From the NCBI RefSeq assembly GCF_008642275.1, contig NZ_CP029189.1, positions 310,001 through 374,000 on the forward strand: a DNA stretch of 64,000 nucleotides, given 5' to 3'. Under the pieces are notes generated by a model. The model was given only the letters and a program-made list of their open reading frames with translations, ran no database searches and was not told where the DNA came from. Below, in pieces: positions 17,724 through 28,658 of the stretch. Numbering within the stretch: position 1 is the first letter of the stretch; every line of letters starts with the position of its first letter. The DNA comes from Streptomyces venezuelae (GTDB lineage: Bacteria; Actinomycetota; Actinomycetes; Streptomycetales; Streptomycetaceae). Position numbers and translations under genes: made by a program.

Positions 17724-19085
17724 TTACGCTCCGCTCGCGTCGAGCATGCCCTCACGCTCGACGATCTTCACCCGCTCGCGGCCCTGGGGCTCGCCGAGGG
17801 CCTTCTCCGCCGCGTCGAGCTTGTACCAGCCCTCCCACGTCGTGTAGCGGACGCCGCGCTCGCCGAGGAAGGTCTCGACGGCCTCGGGCGCCGGGGCGGC
17901 CGGCTCGCCCAGGCGGCCCTCCGCGTGGTCGGCGAGCAGGTTCGCGACGGTCTCGTTCGCGTCGCCCTTGGTGTGGCCGATCAGGCCGACCGGACCGCGC
18001 CGGATCCATCCGGTGACGTACGTCGACTGCAGGTGCTCACCGGCCTCGATCACCCGTCCACCCTCGTCCGGGACCGTACCGGAGTCGACGTCCCAGGGGA
18101 GCTTGGGCAGCTCGTCGGAGAGGTAGCCGACGGCACGGTAGACGGACTGGATGTCCCAGTCGGTGAAGTTGCCCGTGCCCTTGACGTTGCCCGTGCCGTC
18201 GAGCTCCGTGCGCTCGGTGCGCAGGCCGACCACCTTGCCGTCCTCGCCGAGGATCTCGGAGGGCGACTCGAAGAAGTGCAGGAACAGCTTGTGCGGGCGC
18301 TCGCCGATGTCGCGGATCGCCCAGTTCTCCAGGGTCTTGGCGACCATGTCGGCCTGCTTGTTGGCCCGGCGGGTGGCTATGGAGCCCTCGTCGTAGTCGA
18401 TGTCCTCGGGGTTGACGATGACCTCGATGTTGGGCGAGTGGTCCAGCTCCCGGAGCTCCATGGGGCTGAACTTGGCCTGCGCCGGACCGCGGCGGCCGAA
18501 GACGTGCACCTCCAGGGCCTTGTTCGCCTTGAGCCCGTCGTAGACGTTCGCCGGGATCTCGGTCGGCAGCAGTTCGTCGGCCGTCTTCGCGAGGATGCGT
18601 GCGACGTCGAGGGCGACGTTGCCGACACCGAGCACGGCGACCTTCTCCGCGTCCAGCGGCCAGGTGCGCGGGACGTCGGGGTGGCCGTCGTACCAGGAGA
18701 CGAAGTCTGCGGCGCCGTAGGAGCCGTCGAGCTCGACGCCCGGGATGTTCAGCGCGCGGTCGGCCGTGGCGCCGGTCGAGAAGATCACGGCGTCGTAGAA
18801 GGACCGCAGCTCGTCGAGGCTGATGTCGTTCGGGTAGTCGACGTTCCCGAAGAGGCGCACCTGCGGCTTGTCGAGCACCTGGTGAAGGGCGGTGATGATG
18901 CCCTTGATCCGGGGGTGGTCGGGGGCCACGCCGTACCGGATCAGGCCGAAGGGAGCGGGCATCCGCTCGAAGAGGTCGATGGACACACCGGGCTCGACGG
19001 CTGCCTCGGACTTCAGCAGCGCGTCGGCGGCGTAGATACCGGCGGGGCCGGCACCGACGATTGCTACCCGCAGAGGGCGAGGCAT
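17724..19085 (-). CDS. FprA-type ferredoxin/adrenodoxin-NADP+ reductase
   Basis: A 453-residue FAD- and NADP-binding reductase like mycobacterial FprA. The FAD motif is VAIVGAGPAGIYAADALLKS near residue 7, the family stretch PAPFGLIRYGVAPDHPRIKGI follows, and the NADPH motif is VAVLGVGNVALDVARILAKT. The C-terminal GWIRRGPVGLIGHTKGDANETV is diagnostic. It passes electrons from NADPH to ferredoxins that serve cytochromes P450. ATG 19085 is followed at once by the FAD motif. No ferredoxin or P450 gene is adjacent, so it is probably a general housekeeping donor. Confidence 0.93.
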   Translation of the reverse strand: MPRPLRVAIVGAGPAGIYAADALLKSEAAVEPGVSIDLFERMPAPFGLIRYGVAPDHPRIKGIITALHQVLDKPQVRLFGNVDYPNDISLDELRSFYDAVIFSTGATADRALNIPGVELDGSYGAADFVSWYDGHPDVPRTWPLDAEKVAVLGVGNVALDVARILAKTADELLPTEIPANVYDGLKANKALEVHVFGRRGPAQAKFSPMELRELDHSPNIEVIVNPEDIDYDEGSIATRRANKQADMVAKTLENWAIRDIGERPHKLFLHFFESPSEILGEDGKVVGLRTERTELDGTGNVKGTGNFTDWDIQSVYRAVGYLSDELPKLPWDVDSGTVPDEGGRVIEAGEHLQSTYVTGWIRRGPVGLIGHTKGDANETVANLLADHAEGRLGEPAAPAPEAVETFLGERGVRYTTWEGWYKLDAAEKALGEPQGRERVKIVEREGMLDASGA

Positions 19086-19295
19086 GGCAGGGGTTCCCTT
19101 CGAGCGACGGCAAGGTGGATCAAGGGGAACCCTAAACGAAGGCAAACCTAACCCGGCACCCGGTGTCCCTTTATGGCCTCATAACCAAATCTTATGACCT
19201 CCCCAAGCAGCCCTTGGGGAGGCGAGGAACTCGCTGGTCAGCGCCGACGCCACCTGACAGACTGAAACCGCTTGATCACCCCAGGAGGACAACAG

Positions 19296-19487
19296 ATGGC
19301 TGACGAAACCGACACCCCGCAGGACGAGTCCCCGGCCGAGGCGGCCAAGCGCAAGTTCCGGGAGGCCCTGGAGCGCAACGCCGCGAACGCCCACTCCCAG
19401 CAGGCCCACCAGAACCGGGCCAAGGTCCAGGGCTCCAGCAGCGCCGCGAGCGGCAAGAACAAGAAGGTCCGCCGCAAGAGCGGCTGA
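19296..19487 (+). CDS. Small DUF5302-like basic protein
   Basis: A 63-residue hydrophilic protein (MADETDTPQDESPAEAAKRKFREALERNAANAHSQ...). It has an acidic N-terminus and a strongly basic, Lys/Arg-rich C-terminus (GKNKKVRRKSG), predicted disordered with one helix. This matches the conserved actinomycete DUF5302 family of unknown role. AGGAGG seven bases before ATG 19296 is a near-perfect ribosome site, so it should be well expressed. It is divergent from the reductase gene. Confidence 0.85.
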   Translation: MADETDTPQDESPAEAAKRKFREALERNAANAHSQQAHQNRAKVQGSSSAASGKNKKVRRKSG

Positions 19488-19655
19488 CCCTCGGATCCGA
19501 GGAGCTCGCCCCCGCCGCCGTGGCCGGGGGTGGCTCGATCGGCATTGGGCCTTTCGGGTGAGTCGGGATAACCCCGCACGCCGTCGACAGTTGATCAGCA
19601 CGCCCCGCCGAGGGCAGCCGTCACACGCGACAGTGCGAACCAGAAGGATCCCCAC

Positions 19656-20069
19656 ATGCTCAAGAAGTTCATGGCCACCGCAGCCGCCACCGCCGCCGTG
19701 CTCGGCGCGGGTGCCGCAGTCGCCTCCCCGGCGATGGCGATCGGCAACGACAACGGCGTCAACACCGTCAACGGCAACGGCTCGGCCCAGATCTACGGCA
19801 ACCAGGAGACCCACGGCAAGATGAGCCCGCAGCTCGGTGCCATCCAGGGCTCGCTCAACAAGCTCTGCGTCGGCCTGCCGGCGAAGGTCAACGCCCAGTC
19901 CGTGCTCGCGCTCATCGCCAACGTGGGAGTCCAGGACGTCAACGTCCTGTCGAACCCGCAGAACCAGCAGTGCGCCGAGAACTCCACCCAGGCCAAGGGG
20001 GACGAGGCGCTCTCGCACATCGCCAGCAACATCCCGGTCCTCTCCGGGAACCTCTCCGCGGGCAGCTGA
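19656..20069 (+). CDS. Rodlin (secreted aerial-hypha/spore surface protein)
   Basis: A 137-residue secreted rodlin. Residues 1-28 are the signal peptide (cut after SPAMA), then IGNDNGVNTVNGNGSAQIYGNQETHGKMSPQLGAIQGSLNKLC and the highly conserved VQDVNVLS-PQNQQCAENSTQAKGDEALSHI. Rodlins RdlA and RdlB pattern chaplin amyloid into rodlets on aerial hyphae and spores. S. coelicolor has two adjacent rdl genes next to chaplins; here only one is found and no chaplin gene lies in the window. It probably has its own developmental promoter, since a 168-bp gap precedes it. Confidence 0.93.
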   Translation: MLKKFMATAAATAAVLGAGAAVASPAMAIGNDNGVNTVNGNGSAQIYGNQETHGKMSPQLGAIQGSLNKLCVGLPAKVNAQSVLALIANVGVQDVNVLSNPQNQQCAENSTQAKGDEALSHIASNIPVLSGNLSAGS

Positions 20070-20081
20070 TCGGCTCGATTC

Positions 20082-20125
20082 CGCGCCGGTGTCACGCGTC
20101 ACGTGTGACACCGGCGCGTTTCATT
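20082..20125 (+). terminator. Rodlin gene terminator
   Basis: A 14-bp perfect stem (20082-20095 with 20105-20118), nine-base loop, then the T-rich TTTCATTT, close to a classical intrinsic terminator. Confidence 0.82.
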
Positions 20126-20166
20126 TGGTCTAGACCTTGACAGGTTCAGACCATTTTCGCTTCAGT
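20124..20166 (+). promoter_or_regulatory. Chitinase promoter with DasR-type boxes
   Basis: TGGTCTAGACCT at 20126-20137 matches the DasR responsive element core TGGTCTAGACCA. A second, related copy AGGTTCAGACCA lies at 20142-20153, making the twin repeats known from Streptomyces chitinase promoters. A -35 TTGACA (20137-20142) lies between them, with a weak -10 TTCAGT at 20161-20166. Binding would occlude the promoter; glucosamine-6-phosphate relieves DasR. Confidence 0.8.
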
Positions 20167-20213
20167 GGGCACCGTTCCCCCACGGCAAGTCCCCCCACTG
20201 AAGGAGCAGTTAC

Positions 20214-21128
20214 GTGATACGTGCGCTTCGCCTCCGCGCCCTCGCGCTCACCGCCGCCGCGGCCGTCACGGCCGGCCTCGCCCTCACCCTCCCCTCCTCG
20301 ACCGCCGTCGCCGCCACCCCCTGCGCCGGCGCCTGGGCCTCCTCCGCCGTCTACACGGGCGGCATGAGCGCCTCGTACGGCGGCCACAACTGGCAGGCGA
20401 AGTGGTGGACCCAGGGCGAGACGCCCGGCACCACCGGCCAGTGGGGCGTCTGGTCGGACCAGGGCGCCTGCGGCGGCGGGGGCACGGACCCCGACCCGGG
20501 CAACCCCGGCGGATTCGTCGTCTCCGAGGCCCAGTTCAACCAGATGTTCCCGAACCGGAACCCCTTCTACACCTACAACGGGCTGGTCTCGGCGCTGTCC
20601 GCCTACCCCGGGTTCGCCAGGACCGGCGACGACACCACGAAGCGGCGCGAGGCCGCGGCCTTCCTCGCGAACGTCTCCCACGAGACGGGCGGACTCGTGT
20701 ACATCGTGGAGCAGAACACCGCCAACTACCCCCACTACTGCGACGCGAGCCAGCCGTACGGCTGTCCCGCGGGACAGGCCGCCTACTACGGCCGCGGGCC
20801 CATCCAGCTCAGCTGGAACTTCAACTACAAGGCGGCCGGTGACGCCCTCGGCATCAACCTGCTCGCCAACCCGTACCTCGTGGAGCAGGATCCGGCCGTC
20901 GCCATGAAGACGGCGCTCTGGTACTGGAACACCCAGAACGGCCCGGGCACGATGACCGCCCATGCCGCCATGGTGAACGGCGCGGGCTTCGGCGAGACCA
21001 TCCGCTCGATCAACGGCTCCCTGGAGTGCAACGGCGGCAACCCCGCCCAGGTCCAGAGCCGCATCTCGAAGTACCAGAGCTTCACCCAGCTGCTCGGGGT
21101 GACCCCGGGCAACAACCTCGGCTGCTGA
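20214..21128 (+). CDS. Secreted family 19 chitinase with N-terminal chitin-binding domain
   Basis: A 304-residue exported endochitinase. Residues 1-34 are a signal peptide. Residues 35-86 are a small chitin-binding module (CAGAWASSAVYTGGMSASYGGHNWQAKWW...GVWSDQGAC) of the CBM5/12 type. After a Gly/Pro linker the GH19 domain runs from about residue 100 to the end, with catalytic E157 (NVSHETGG) as acid and E166 (VYIVEQN) as base, and the substrate-site YYGRGPIQLSWNFNY. Such ChiC/ChiG-type enzymes attack fungal cell walls. The start codon is GTG 20214. DasR boxes upstream tie expression to N-acetylglucosamine supply. Confidence 0.95.
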   Translation: MIRALRLRALALTAAAAVTAGLALTLPSSTAVAATPCAGAWASSAVYTGGMSASYGGHNWQAKWWTQGETPGTTGQWGVWSDQGACGGGGTDPDPGNPGGFVVSEAQFNQMFPNRNPFYTYNGLVSALSAYPGFARTGDDTTKRREAAAFLANVSHETGGLVYIVEQNTANYPHYCDASQPYGCPAGQAAYYGRGPIQLSWNFNYKAAGDALGINLLANPYLVEQDPAVAMKTALWYWNTQNGPGTMTAHAAMVNGAGFGETIRSINGSLECNGGNPAQVQSRISKYQSFTQLLGVTPGNNLGC

Positions 21129-21146
21129 GCGGCGGCGCCCCGGCGG

Positions 21147-23915
21147 TCACCGCGTGCGCAGCGCGGTGGCCAGCTGGGCCCGTGAGCGGACGTCGAGCTT
21201 CTGGTAGATACGGGTCAGCCGGGCCTCGACGGTCTTGACGCTGAGGAACAGCTTCGCCGCGGCCTCCTGGTTGCTGGCGCCCTGGCTGACCAGCAGCGCG
21301 AGCCGGGTCTCGGCCTCGGTCAAGGACGCGGCCGCCGGTACCCGCACCCCGGCGCCGTCGCCGGGGGCCGGTTCCCTGGCGAGCTCCGTCCAGGGGGCGG
21401 CGCCGGCGCGGTCGAAGACCTCGGCAGCGGCCCGCAGTGCCGCACGAGCCGGTGCCCGCCGGCGCCTGCGGCGCTCCACCCGGGCCAGGGCGAGCAGCGT
21501 ACGGCCGCGTTCGAGCGGCAGCCGGAGGGCGTCGAAGCGCTGGGCCGTGGCCTCCAGCAGGTGCACGGCCGCGTCGGCGTCGCCCTGCGCGGACAGGCAC
21601 AGGCCGCGGGCCCGGTCGAGGGCCGCGACGACCCCGGTACGGCCGAGCCCGACGGCGACCGTGCGGACGGAGGACAGCAGCCGGGCCGCCTCCTCGGGCG
21701 CGTCGGCGGCGATCAGGGCCTCGGCGAGCTCTCCGTGCCAGCGCAGGATCGAGGGGTCCACCACCTGCTGGGCTGCCTCCAGCTCGGCGACCCGGCGCAG
21801 GGTGGCGACGGCCTTCGCCGCCTCTCCCGTGGCGAGTTCGACCAGGCCGAGCGCGTGCAGGCTGCGGGAGAGGAAGACCTGGTCCTGTTCCTCCTGCGAG
21901 GCCTGGATGCCGCGCCGGGCGTAACCCGCGGCCCGGGCGAAGCTGCCGCCCATGGCCTCCGCCATCGCGGCGACGTACCAGGCGGGGCCGGGCGAGAGGC
22001 CCGCGTCGATCGTGAGCTCCAGGGCCCGGCGGGCGTGCGCGGAGGCGGCCTCGCACCGGCCGCTGCGCAGTTCGACCTCGGTGAGGCTGCGCAGGACCTC
22101 GAAGACGTCCTCGGCGGAGCCGGTGCGCTGGACGGCGGGCAGCAGGACCATCAGCTGACGGCGGGCGTCGTCGAGGCCGTCGTCGAAGAGGGCGTGCCGG
22201 ACGGCGAGGTACTGGGGCGCGTTGCGCATGCCGAGCGGCACCTCGGGCGCGGGCAGGGCGAGGGCCTCGGCCAGGATCGCCTCGGCTCCCGGGTCGCCGA
22301 GGATGCGGCCCATCCGGGCCCGTACGGTCAGGGCCATGGCCTCGGCGACCTGGTCGCCGCCGAGTGCGGCGAGCGCCCCGGCGCGGGCGGCGGCGTCGCG
22401 GGAGCGGACCGGGTCACCGTCGCTGAGGTTGTGCTTCCAGGCGATCCGCAGCTGGACGGCCGCCTGGAGCGAGGGGTCGCCGGCGGCCTCGTCCATGGCG
22501 TACGCGATGGTCTCGTCGAGGGCGCCCAGGGCCTGCCCGGCCGCGTCGATCACGGCGAGCCGGGCCCGTACCCGGTCGGCGGGCGAGGCGTCGCGGGCCA
22601 GCACCGCCCCGGTGGCGCGGCGGGCGAGATCGGCGCGGCCGGACCAGCCCGCGTCCTCGGCGGCGGCGACCAGGCGGGCCAGTTCCTCGCCGGCCAGCCA
22701 GGACGGCGTGCGTTCGGCGGCGAGCAGGCCCAGTTCGGCGGCGAGGGCGCGCTGTCCCCGGCGGCGGCAGGCGGCGGCGGCCTCGGTGATCTCCTCGGCG
22801 AGCCACTGGTCGGGGGTGTCCACGGCCAGCGCGCGGTGGCGTACGGCCTGGACGGGATCGTCGACGGCGGCGGCCAGGGCCGCGTGTCCGGCGGCGCGTT
22901 CGGGCCAGCCCGCGTCGGCGGCGAGGGCGGTGGGCAGGGCGCCGGCCGTGAACTCCACGGAACCGTCCTCGCCCACCCTGACCAGCGCGGCCCGTTCCGC
23001 CTCCGCCAGCTCGGCCTCGGCGTCGGGGCGGCCGGCGCGGCGCAGCAGGGAGATGGTGGGGCGGGTGGCGAGGGCGGCGAGCAGCAGGGTGCGGCGGGCC
23101 TGGGCGGGGGCGGCGGCGAGGAGCCGGCGGGCCACCTCCCGGGCCTGTCCGGAGACGGGCAGGGCGTCGGCGTGGTGGGCGCTGCTGTCGCGGGCCTCGG
23201 CGGCTTCGGCGAGGGAGTGGCCGAGGGCGAGGGCGAGGCGCGGGTTGCCGCCGCTGGCCTGGTGGATCCGGCCGGCCAGGCGGGCCGGGAGGCCGTGGCG
23301 GACCAGGAGTTCGGCGACCTCGTCGGCGCCCAGCGGGGGTACCCGGATGGCGGGGACGCCGGGGCCGCAGAGGGGTTCGCCCACCGGGACCCCGCCCTGG
23401 ACGCATTCGGCGACCAGGACCCGCACGCGGGGCGGGGTGAGGCGCAGGGCGAAGCGGAGCAGGTCGGTGCTCTCGGCGTCGAGCCACTGGGCGTTGTCCA
23501 GGACGAGGAGGACGGGGTCGCGTTCGGCGAGCGTCCGCAGCACCTCGACCACGGCGAGGCGCAGGGCGATGTGGTCGCGGCCGGCCCGGGGGGCGTCGGC
23601 CTCGCGGCGCAGGAGGGCGATGGCGGTGCGCTGGGGGCCGGAGAGCCGTTCCAGGGCGCCGCCGGGTACGGAGGCGAGGAGGGCGGCGGCGGAGGCCTCG
23701 GGTATCCATTGGTCGGCGGCCTCGGGGGCGAGGCACAGCACGGTCTCGCGGCGCGACTCGGCCGCGGCCGTGACGGCGCGCACCACCTCGGTCTTGCCGG
23801 CGCCGGCGGGTCCGGTCAGGAGCGCCCGGCCGTGCGCGGTCAGCGCGCGGTCGACCGCCTTGATCAGTTCTCCGTGTCCGACACTTGTGTCAGCGTGCCC
23901 CGTCGCCGCCACCAC
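21147..23915 (-). CDS. LuxR-family ATP-binding large regulator (LAL)
   Basis: A regulator of about 922 residues. The N-terminus has a Walker A GPAGAGKTEVVRAV and a Walker B LLVLDNAQWLDAES; the middle is alpha-helical TPR-like sequence rich in Ala, Glu and Arg; the C-terminal HTH is LTEAETRLALLVSQGASNQEAAAKLFLSVKTVEARLTRIYQKLDVRSRAQLATAL. LAL proteins usually activate secondary-metabolite or sugar genes in response to a small molecule and ATP. The start is uncertain: tandem GTG codons at 23915 and 23912 give the expected short lead-in to the P-loop, whereas the upstream extension is Trp/Arg-rich and unlikely. No obvious target is adjacent. Confidence 0.88.
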   Translation of the reverse strand: MVAATGHADTSVGHGELIKAVDRALTAHGRALLTGPAGAGKTEVVRAVTAAAESRRETVLCLAPEAADQWIPEASAAALLASVPGGALERLSGPQRTAIALLRREADAPRAGRDHIALRLAVVEVLRTLAERDPVLLVLDNAQWLDAESTDLLRFALRLTPPRVRVLVAECVQGGVPVGEPLCGPGVPAIRVPPLGADEVAELLVRHGLPARLAGRIHQASGGNPRLALALGHSLAEAAEARDSSAHHADALPVSGQAREVARRLLAAAPAQARRTLLLAALATRPTISLLRRAGRPDAEAELAEAERAALVRVGEDGSVEFTAGALPTALAADAGWPERAAGHAALAAAVDDPVQAVRHRALAVDTPDQWLAEEITEAAAACRRRGQRALAAELGLLAAERTPSWLAGEELARLVAAAEDAGWSGRADLARRATGAVLARDASPADRVRARLAVIDAAGQALGALDETIAYAMDEAAGDPSLQAAVQLRIAWKHNLSDGDPVRSRDAAARAGALAALGGDQVAEAMALTVRARMGRILGDPGAEAILAEALALPAPEVPLGMRNAPQYLAVRHALFDDGLDDARRQLMVLLPAVQRTGSAEDVFEVLRSLTEVELRSGRCEAASAHARRALELTIDAGLSPGPAWYVAAMAEAMGGSFARAAGYARRGIQASQEEQDQVFLSRSLHALGLVELATGEAAKAVATLRRVAELEAAQQVVDPSILRWHGELAEALIAADAPEEAARLLSSVRTVAVGLGRTGVVAALDRARGLCLSAQGDADAAVHLLEATAQRFDALRLPLERGRTLLALARVERRRRRRAPARAALRAAAEVFDRAGAAPWTELAREPAPGDGAGVRVPAAASLTEAETRLALLVSQGASNQEAAAKLFLSVKTVEARLTRIYQKLDVRSRAQLATALRTR

Positions 23916-24033
23916 GCACAGCCACCAGCCTCTCGATCCCCAGCTCCTGTGCCCTTCCTGTGAGAGGCGACAATACGAGGTCGAGTGGCGGGCGACCACG
24001 GATTGTGACGCAGAAATCAGTCACGTCCCGGGA

Positions 24034-24083
24034 AAACCCGTCGGACCTGCCGATACGAGGTGTATCGGCAGGTCCGCGGGTTT
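24034..24083 (-). terminator. Very strong 22-bp hairpin terminator
   Basis: Two arms pair over 15 bp (24042-24056 with 24062-24076), continue after a single bulged base for seven more pairs (24034-24040 with 24077-24083), and read into a T-run on the minus strand. It ends the protease transcript. Confidence 0.85.
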
Positions 24084-24128
24084 GGCTTGGTCCGTACTAT
24101 CTGACCGTCAGGCCGAGTTGGCCCCTGG

Positions 24129-25937
<1,809 letters not shown>

Positions 25938-26345
25938 GTGTTCCCCTTCGAGGGCCGTTTCCGGGCAAGCCGGAGCGGCCGGTCAGTGCAGTGTGGGAGG
26001 TTCCGACGGCCGCGGGACCGGGAGCGAGTTGGTCGAGCTCGCCCCGGCCTCCGCCGCGCGCCACGTCGCCCGAGCCGCAACGGCGGGGCCGGGCAACGGC
26101 GGTCCCGGCTCTCCCCCCGACCGTGCGGCCTTCACGCCATGTGGGGTTGGCGTGTGTGCCGTAGGGTCAGGGGAAGATCGCCGGTGGGCAGACAGTAGGC
26201 AACACGGGGATGAACTCGATACGGGGAAAACCCTTGTCCGGCCCCTGCGGCTCCCCCCGGGGGTCCCTCGGCAGGGGCGCTGACCAGGCACGTTCGAGAT
26301 CCGCGCGGTCGCCGCGCGAATCCGGGAGCAGGAGCGGAACCGGCC
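25938..26345. other. Intergenic gap of 408 bp
   Basis: It contains the protease promoter region, in which I could not define clear -35/-10 boxes, and near the right end a GC hairpin at 26241-26278. Open frames here are short and lack support. Confidence 0.6.
26241..26278 (-). terminator. GC hairpin downstream of the DUF1838 gene
   Basis: GCCCCTGC at 26241-26248 pairs with 26271-26278, and the interior CCCCCGGGGG can pair with itself. It lies 68 bases past the DUF1838 stop in its direction of transcription. Confidence 0.55.
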
Positions 26346-27095
26346 CTACCGCGGCGGGAAGAGCCTGCGGAAGTACGTCCAGCTGGTCTCGTTCGGCTCG
26401 CTCCACTTCTCCGGCGCGTGGGCGAATTCGGGGTGGTGCTCGGCGACGTACGCGCGGGTGCGCTCCGGGACCTGCGCGTACGAGTCCAGCTTGCGGCCGC
26501 GGCAGTGGTAGGTGAGGCCGCCGGGGCGCTGCCCCTGTTCCATCCAGGGCAGCCAGGGAGACATCCGGGTCCAGGACATCGTGGCGGGGACGCTCACGGC
26601 GTCCGTGGTCAGGGTGGCGGCGGGCGCGAAGAACTGGAACAGCTCCAGGGCGCGGTAGGTGTCGTCGGCCGAGTGGGCCGGGTACTGCGCGACCGGCAGG
26701 GGCGAGGGGTAGGCCAGCGGGATCTCCAGGCTGAAGCAGACCTGGTCGTCCAGTTCCGTCAGGGGGACCGGGAAGGGCCGCCACTTCTGGTTGGCCGGAT
26801 CGTTCCAGACGTGGATCACGGGCTTGTCCTGCCAGGTCTCGAGGATCTCCCGGGTCCCGGGGTCGAGGTAGAACGCGGCCTCCCTGGACAGGAGCTGGTA
26901 GCCGCCGGTCTCCTCGTCCACCACCAGGCGGGCGACGTTGAGCCCTTCGAAGCCGAAGAGACGCCGGTAGGGCTCGCCGGGGGCCCAGGCGTGGACGTCG
27001 CCGGTCCACCAGTAGGTGACCTCGGCGCCGTCGAGCGAGGCGCGGGTGCGGGCGAACGCGTGCAGGAGCTCGGCGGGTGTCAGCTCTGATGTCAT
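26346..27095 (-). CDS. DUF1838-family protein
   Basis: A 249-residue protein matching the DUF1838 pattern: VTYWWTGDVHAWAPGEPYRRLFGFEGLNVARL, GGYQLLSREAAFYLDPGTREILETWQ, VIHVWNDPANQK and the C-terminal SWTYFRRLFPPR. Members occur in diverse bacteria, usually as lone genes, and no activity is established; the Trp-, Tyr- and His-rich core suggests a beta-barrel binding fold. No signal peptide is seen, so it is probably cytoplasmic. ATG 27095 is used. Neighbours give no functional hint. Confidence 0.82.
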   Translation of the reverse strand: MTSELTPAELLHAFARTRASLDGAEVTYWWTGDVHAWAPGEPYRRLFGFEGLNVARLVVDEETGGYQLLSREAAFYLDPGTREILETWQDKPVIHVWNDPANQKWRPFPVPLTELDDQVCFSLEIPLAYPSPLPVAQYPAHSADDTYRALELFQFFAPAATLTTDAVSVPATMSWTRMSPWLPWMEQGQRPGGLTYHCRGRKLDSYAQVPERTRAYVAEHHPEFAHAPEKWSEPNETSWTYFRRLFPPR

Positions 27096-27449
27096 ACGCC
27101 CCACTGTGCGCGGTCGCCGCACGGCCGGACAAGCGGCCCCACGGACAACGTCGGCCCCGGCGGTGACGGTTCATGCCGTTCGGCGCCGACGAGCGGAGCT
27201 GGATCCGCCTCACGCCGGGCTGGCGCACACCGGAATCAGGCACCTCGGGGCCGCCGGGAACGGGGTCGTGCGCGGCCCCGGCGGGCCCCCGGACGCGCTT
27301 TTGCCGCGGCGCCCCACCCTGGGGCCGACCGGCTCCGGGCAGCCGCGTACCGACCCGCCCAGGCGCTCGCCAAACCCACCCTGACCTGGTGTTTTCCTTG
27401 AATCCACCTAGGCTGTGGAGATCTGCCGGACACCATCGGAGGGGACCTC
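27096..27449. other. Divergent intergenic gap of 354 bp
   Basis: It lies between the DUF1838 and GyrB-like genes, which are transcribed apart. A hairpin (27247-27254 with 27272-27279) sits in the middle. TTGAAT and TAGGCT near 27398-27415 are too close together to be one promoter. Nothing else stands out. Confidence 0.5.
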
Positions 27450-28616
27450 ATGAGTGACGAAGCGATCAAGTACGACGCCAGCCACATCCAGGTGCTGACG
27501 GGGCTCGAAGCGGTCCGCAAGCGGCCCGGGATGTACGTCGGCTCGACCGGCGAACGCGGCCTGCACCAGCTGGTCTTCGAGGTCGCGGACCGGGCGGTGG
27601 ACGAAGCCCTGAGCGGCCGCGCCGGCCGCGTCGACGTGACCCTCATGGCCGACGGCGTCGTACGGGTGGCCGACAACGGGCCGGGCATCCCCTTCGGGGC
27701 CGCCGAGGACACCGGCGGACCCGGCCTCGAAGCGCTGTTGACCGATCTGTCGGCCGGGGCGGGGCCCGGCAGCCGCCGAGTCGTGACCTTGAGCCTCTTC
27801 GGTCTTACGCCCGCCGTAACCAACGCCCTCTCCAGCCGGCTGACGGCCGAGGTGCGGCGCGAGGGCATCCGCTGGGTCCAGGAGTACGCGTGCGGTGTCG
27901 CCGTCGCCCCGCCCGCCGCCACGGGTCCGGCGACGGGAAGCGGGACCTCCATCACCTTCCGGCCCGACGCCACCCTCTTCGAGACGACGGAGTGCTCGTT
28001 CGCCGTACTGGCGGAGCGCTTCGAGGAACTGGCCTTCCTCAACCGGGGCCTGGACCTCTCACTGACCGACGAACGCCCTCCGGGCGGCCCCCAGACCGCG
28101 CGTTTCCGGTTCCCGGGCGGGGTGCGGGACTTCGTCGCATCGATCCGGGCTCGGGCGGGGACGGTCGTGCAGACGGACGTCATCGGCTTCGAGCGGGAGG
28201 ACCCGCGGATGGCGGGGACGATGGAGGTGGCCCTGCGGTGGTGCGGCTCCCGCGAGGAGCAGGTCCGGAGCTTCGTCAACAGCATGGCGACCCCCTACGG
28301 CGGCACCCACGAGGCGGGCCTGCGCGACGGGGTGGCGGCCGCGCTCGACGCGTACGCGCGGGCGCGGGGGCTGCTGACGGCGGCGGAGCCCGGCCTCGGC
28401 GCCGACCGCGTCGGCGAGGGCCTGACGGCGGTGGTGTCGGTCAAGCTGGACCGCCCCGAGTTCGTGGGCGCCACCCGCGGGGAGCTGGACAACGCCCCGG
28501 TGCGCGCGTGTGTCGGGGAGGCCGTGCGGGAGCACCTCGGTGCCTGGCTGGAGCAGAACCCGGAGCAGGCGGAGGCCGTCGTCACCGAGATCCTCCGGGC
28601 CGACGCCCTCGACTGA
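27450..28616 (+). CDS. Stand-alone GyrB N-terminal-like protein with degenerate ATPase site
   Basis: A 388-residue protein that aligns with the 43-kDa ATPase/transducer part of gyrase subunit B and has no TOPRIM or tail domain. Recognisable segments are YDASHIQVLTGLEAVRKRPGMYVGSTGERGLHQLVFEV (residues 8-45), VRVADNGPGIP (71-81) and the transducer FVNSMATPYGGTHEAGLRDGV. Three key features are altered: the Mg-binding Asn of VDNSIDEA is R48 (ADRAVDEA); the glycine-rich GGLHGVGASVVNALS lid is SLFGLTPAVTNALS; and the ATP-contacting QTK is ATR (EFVGATRGELDN). It is therefore probably unable to hydrolyse ATP normally and may be a gyrase-binding regulator; that is inference. A GGAGGGG ribosome site precedes ATG 27450. 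Confidence 0.87.
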   Translation: MSDEAIKYDASHIQVLTGLEAVRKRPGMYVGSTGERGLHQLVFEVADRAVDEALSGRAGRVDVTLMADGVVRVADNGPGIPFGAAEDTGGPGLEALLTDLSAGAGPGSRRVVTLSLFGLTPAVTNALSSRLTAEVRREGIRWVQEYACGVAVAPPAATGPATGSGTSITFRPDATLFETTECSFAVLAERFEELAFLNRGLDLSLTDERPPGGPQTARFRFPGGVRDFVASIRARAGTVVQTDVIGFEREDPRMAGTMEVALRWCGSREEQVRSFVNSMATPYGGTHEAGLRDGVAAALDAYARARGLLTAAEPGLGADRVGEGLTAVVSVKLDRPEFVGATRGELDNAPVRACVGEAVREHLGAWLEQNPEQAEAVVTEILRADALD

Positions 28617-28621
28617 GTGCC

Positions 28622-28653
28622 CGTGTCCCGGCCGGCAGGCCGGCCGGGACACG
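28622..28653. terminator. Bidirectional 14-bp hairpin
   Basis: CGTGTCCCGGCCGG (28622-28635), four-base loop and exact complement (28640-28653), between the convergent GyrB-like and phosphotransferase genes. Confidence 0.82.
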
Positions 28654-28658
28654 ACGGT

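Noticed and set aside
21561..23963. Long plus-strand frame of 800 codons
   Set aside because: It is the Gly/Arg/Ala-rich complement of the LAL regulator, which has clear Walker and HTH motifs.
23916..23999. N-terminal extension of the LAL regulator
   Set aside because: The extra residues are Ser/Trp/Arg-rich and unlike family N-termini; tandem GTG codons give a normal start.
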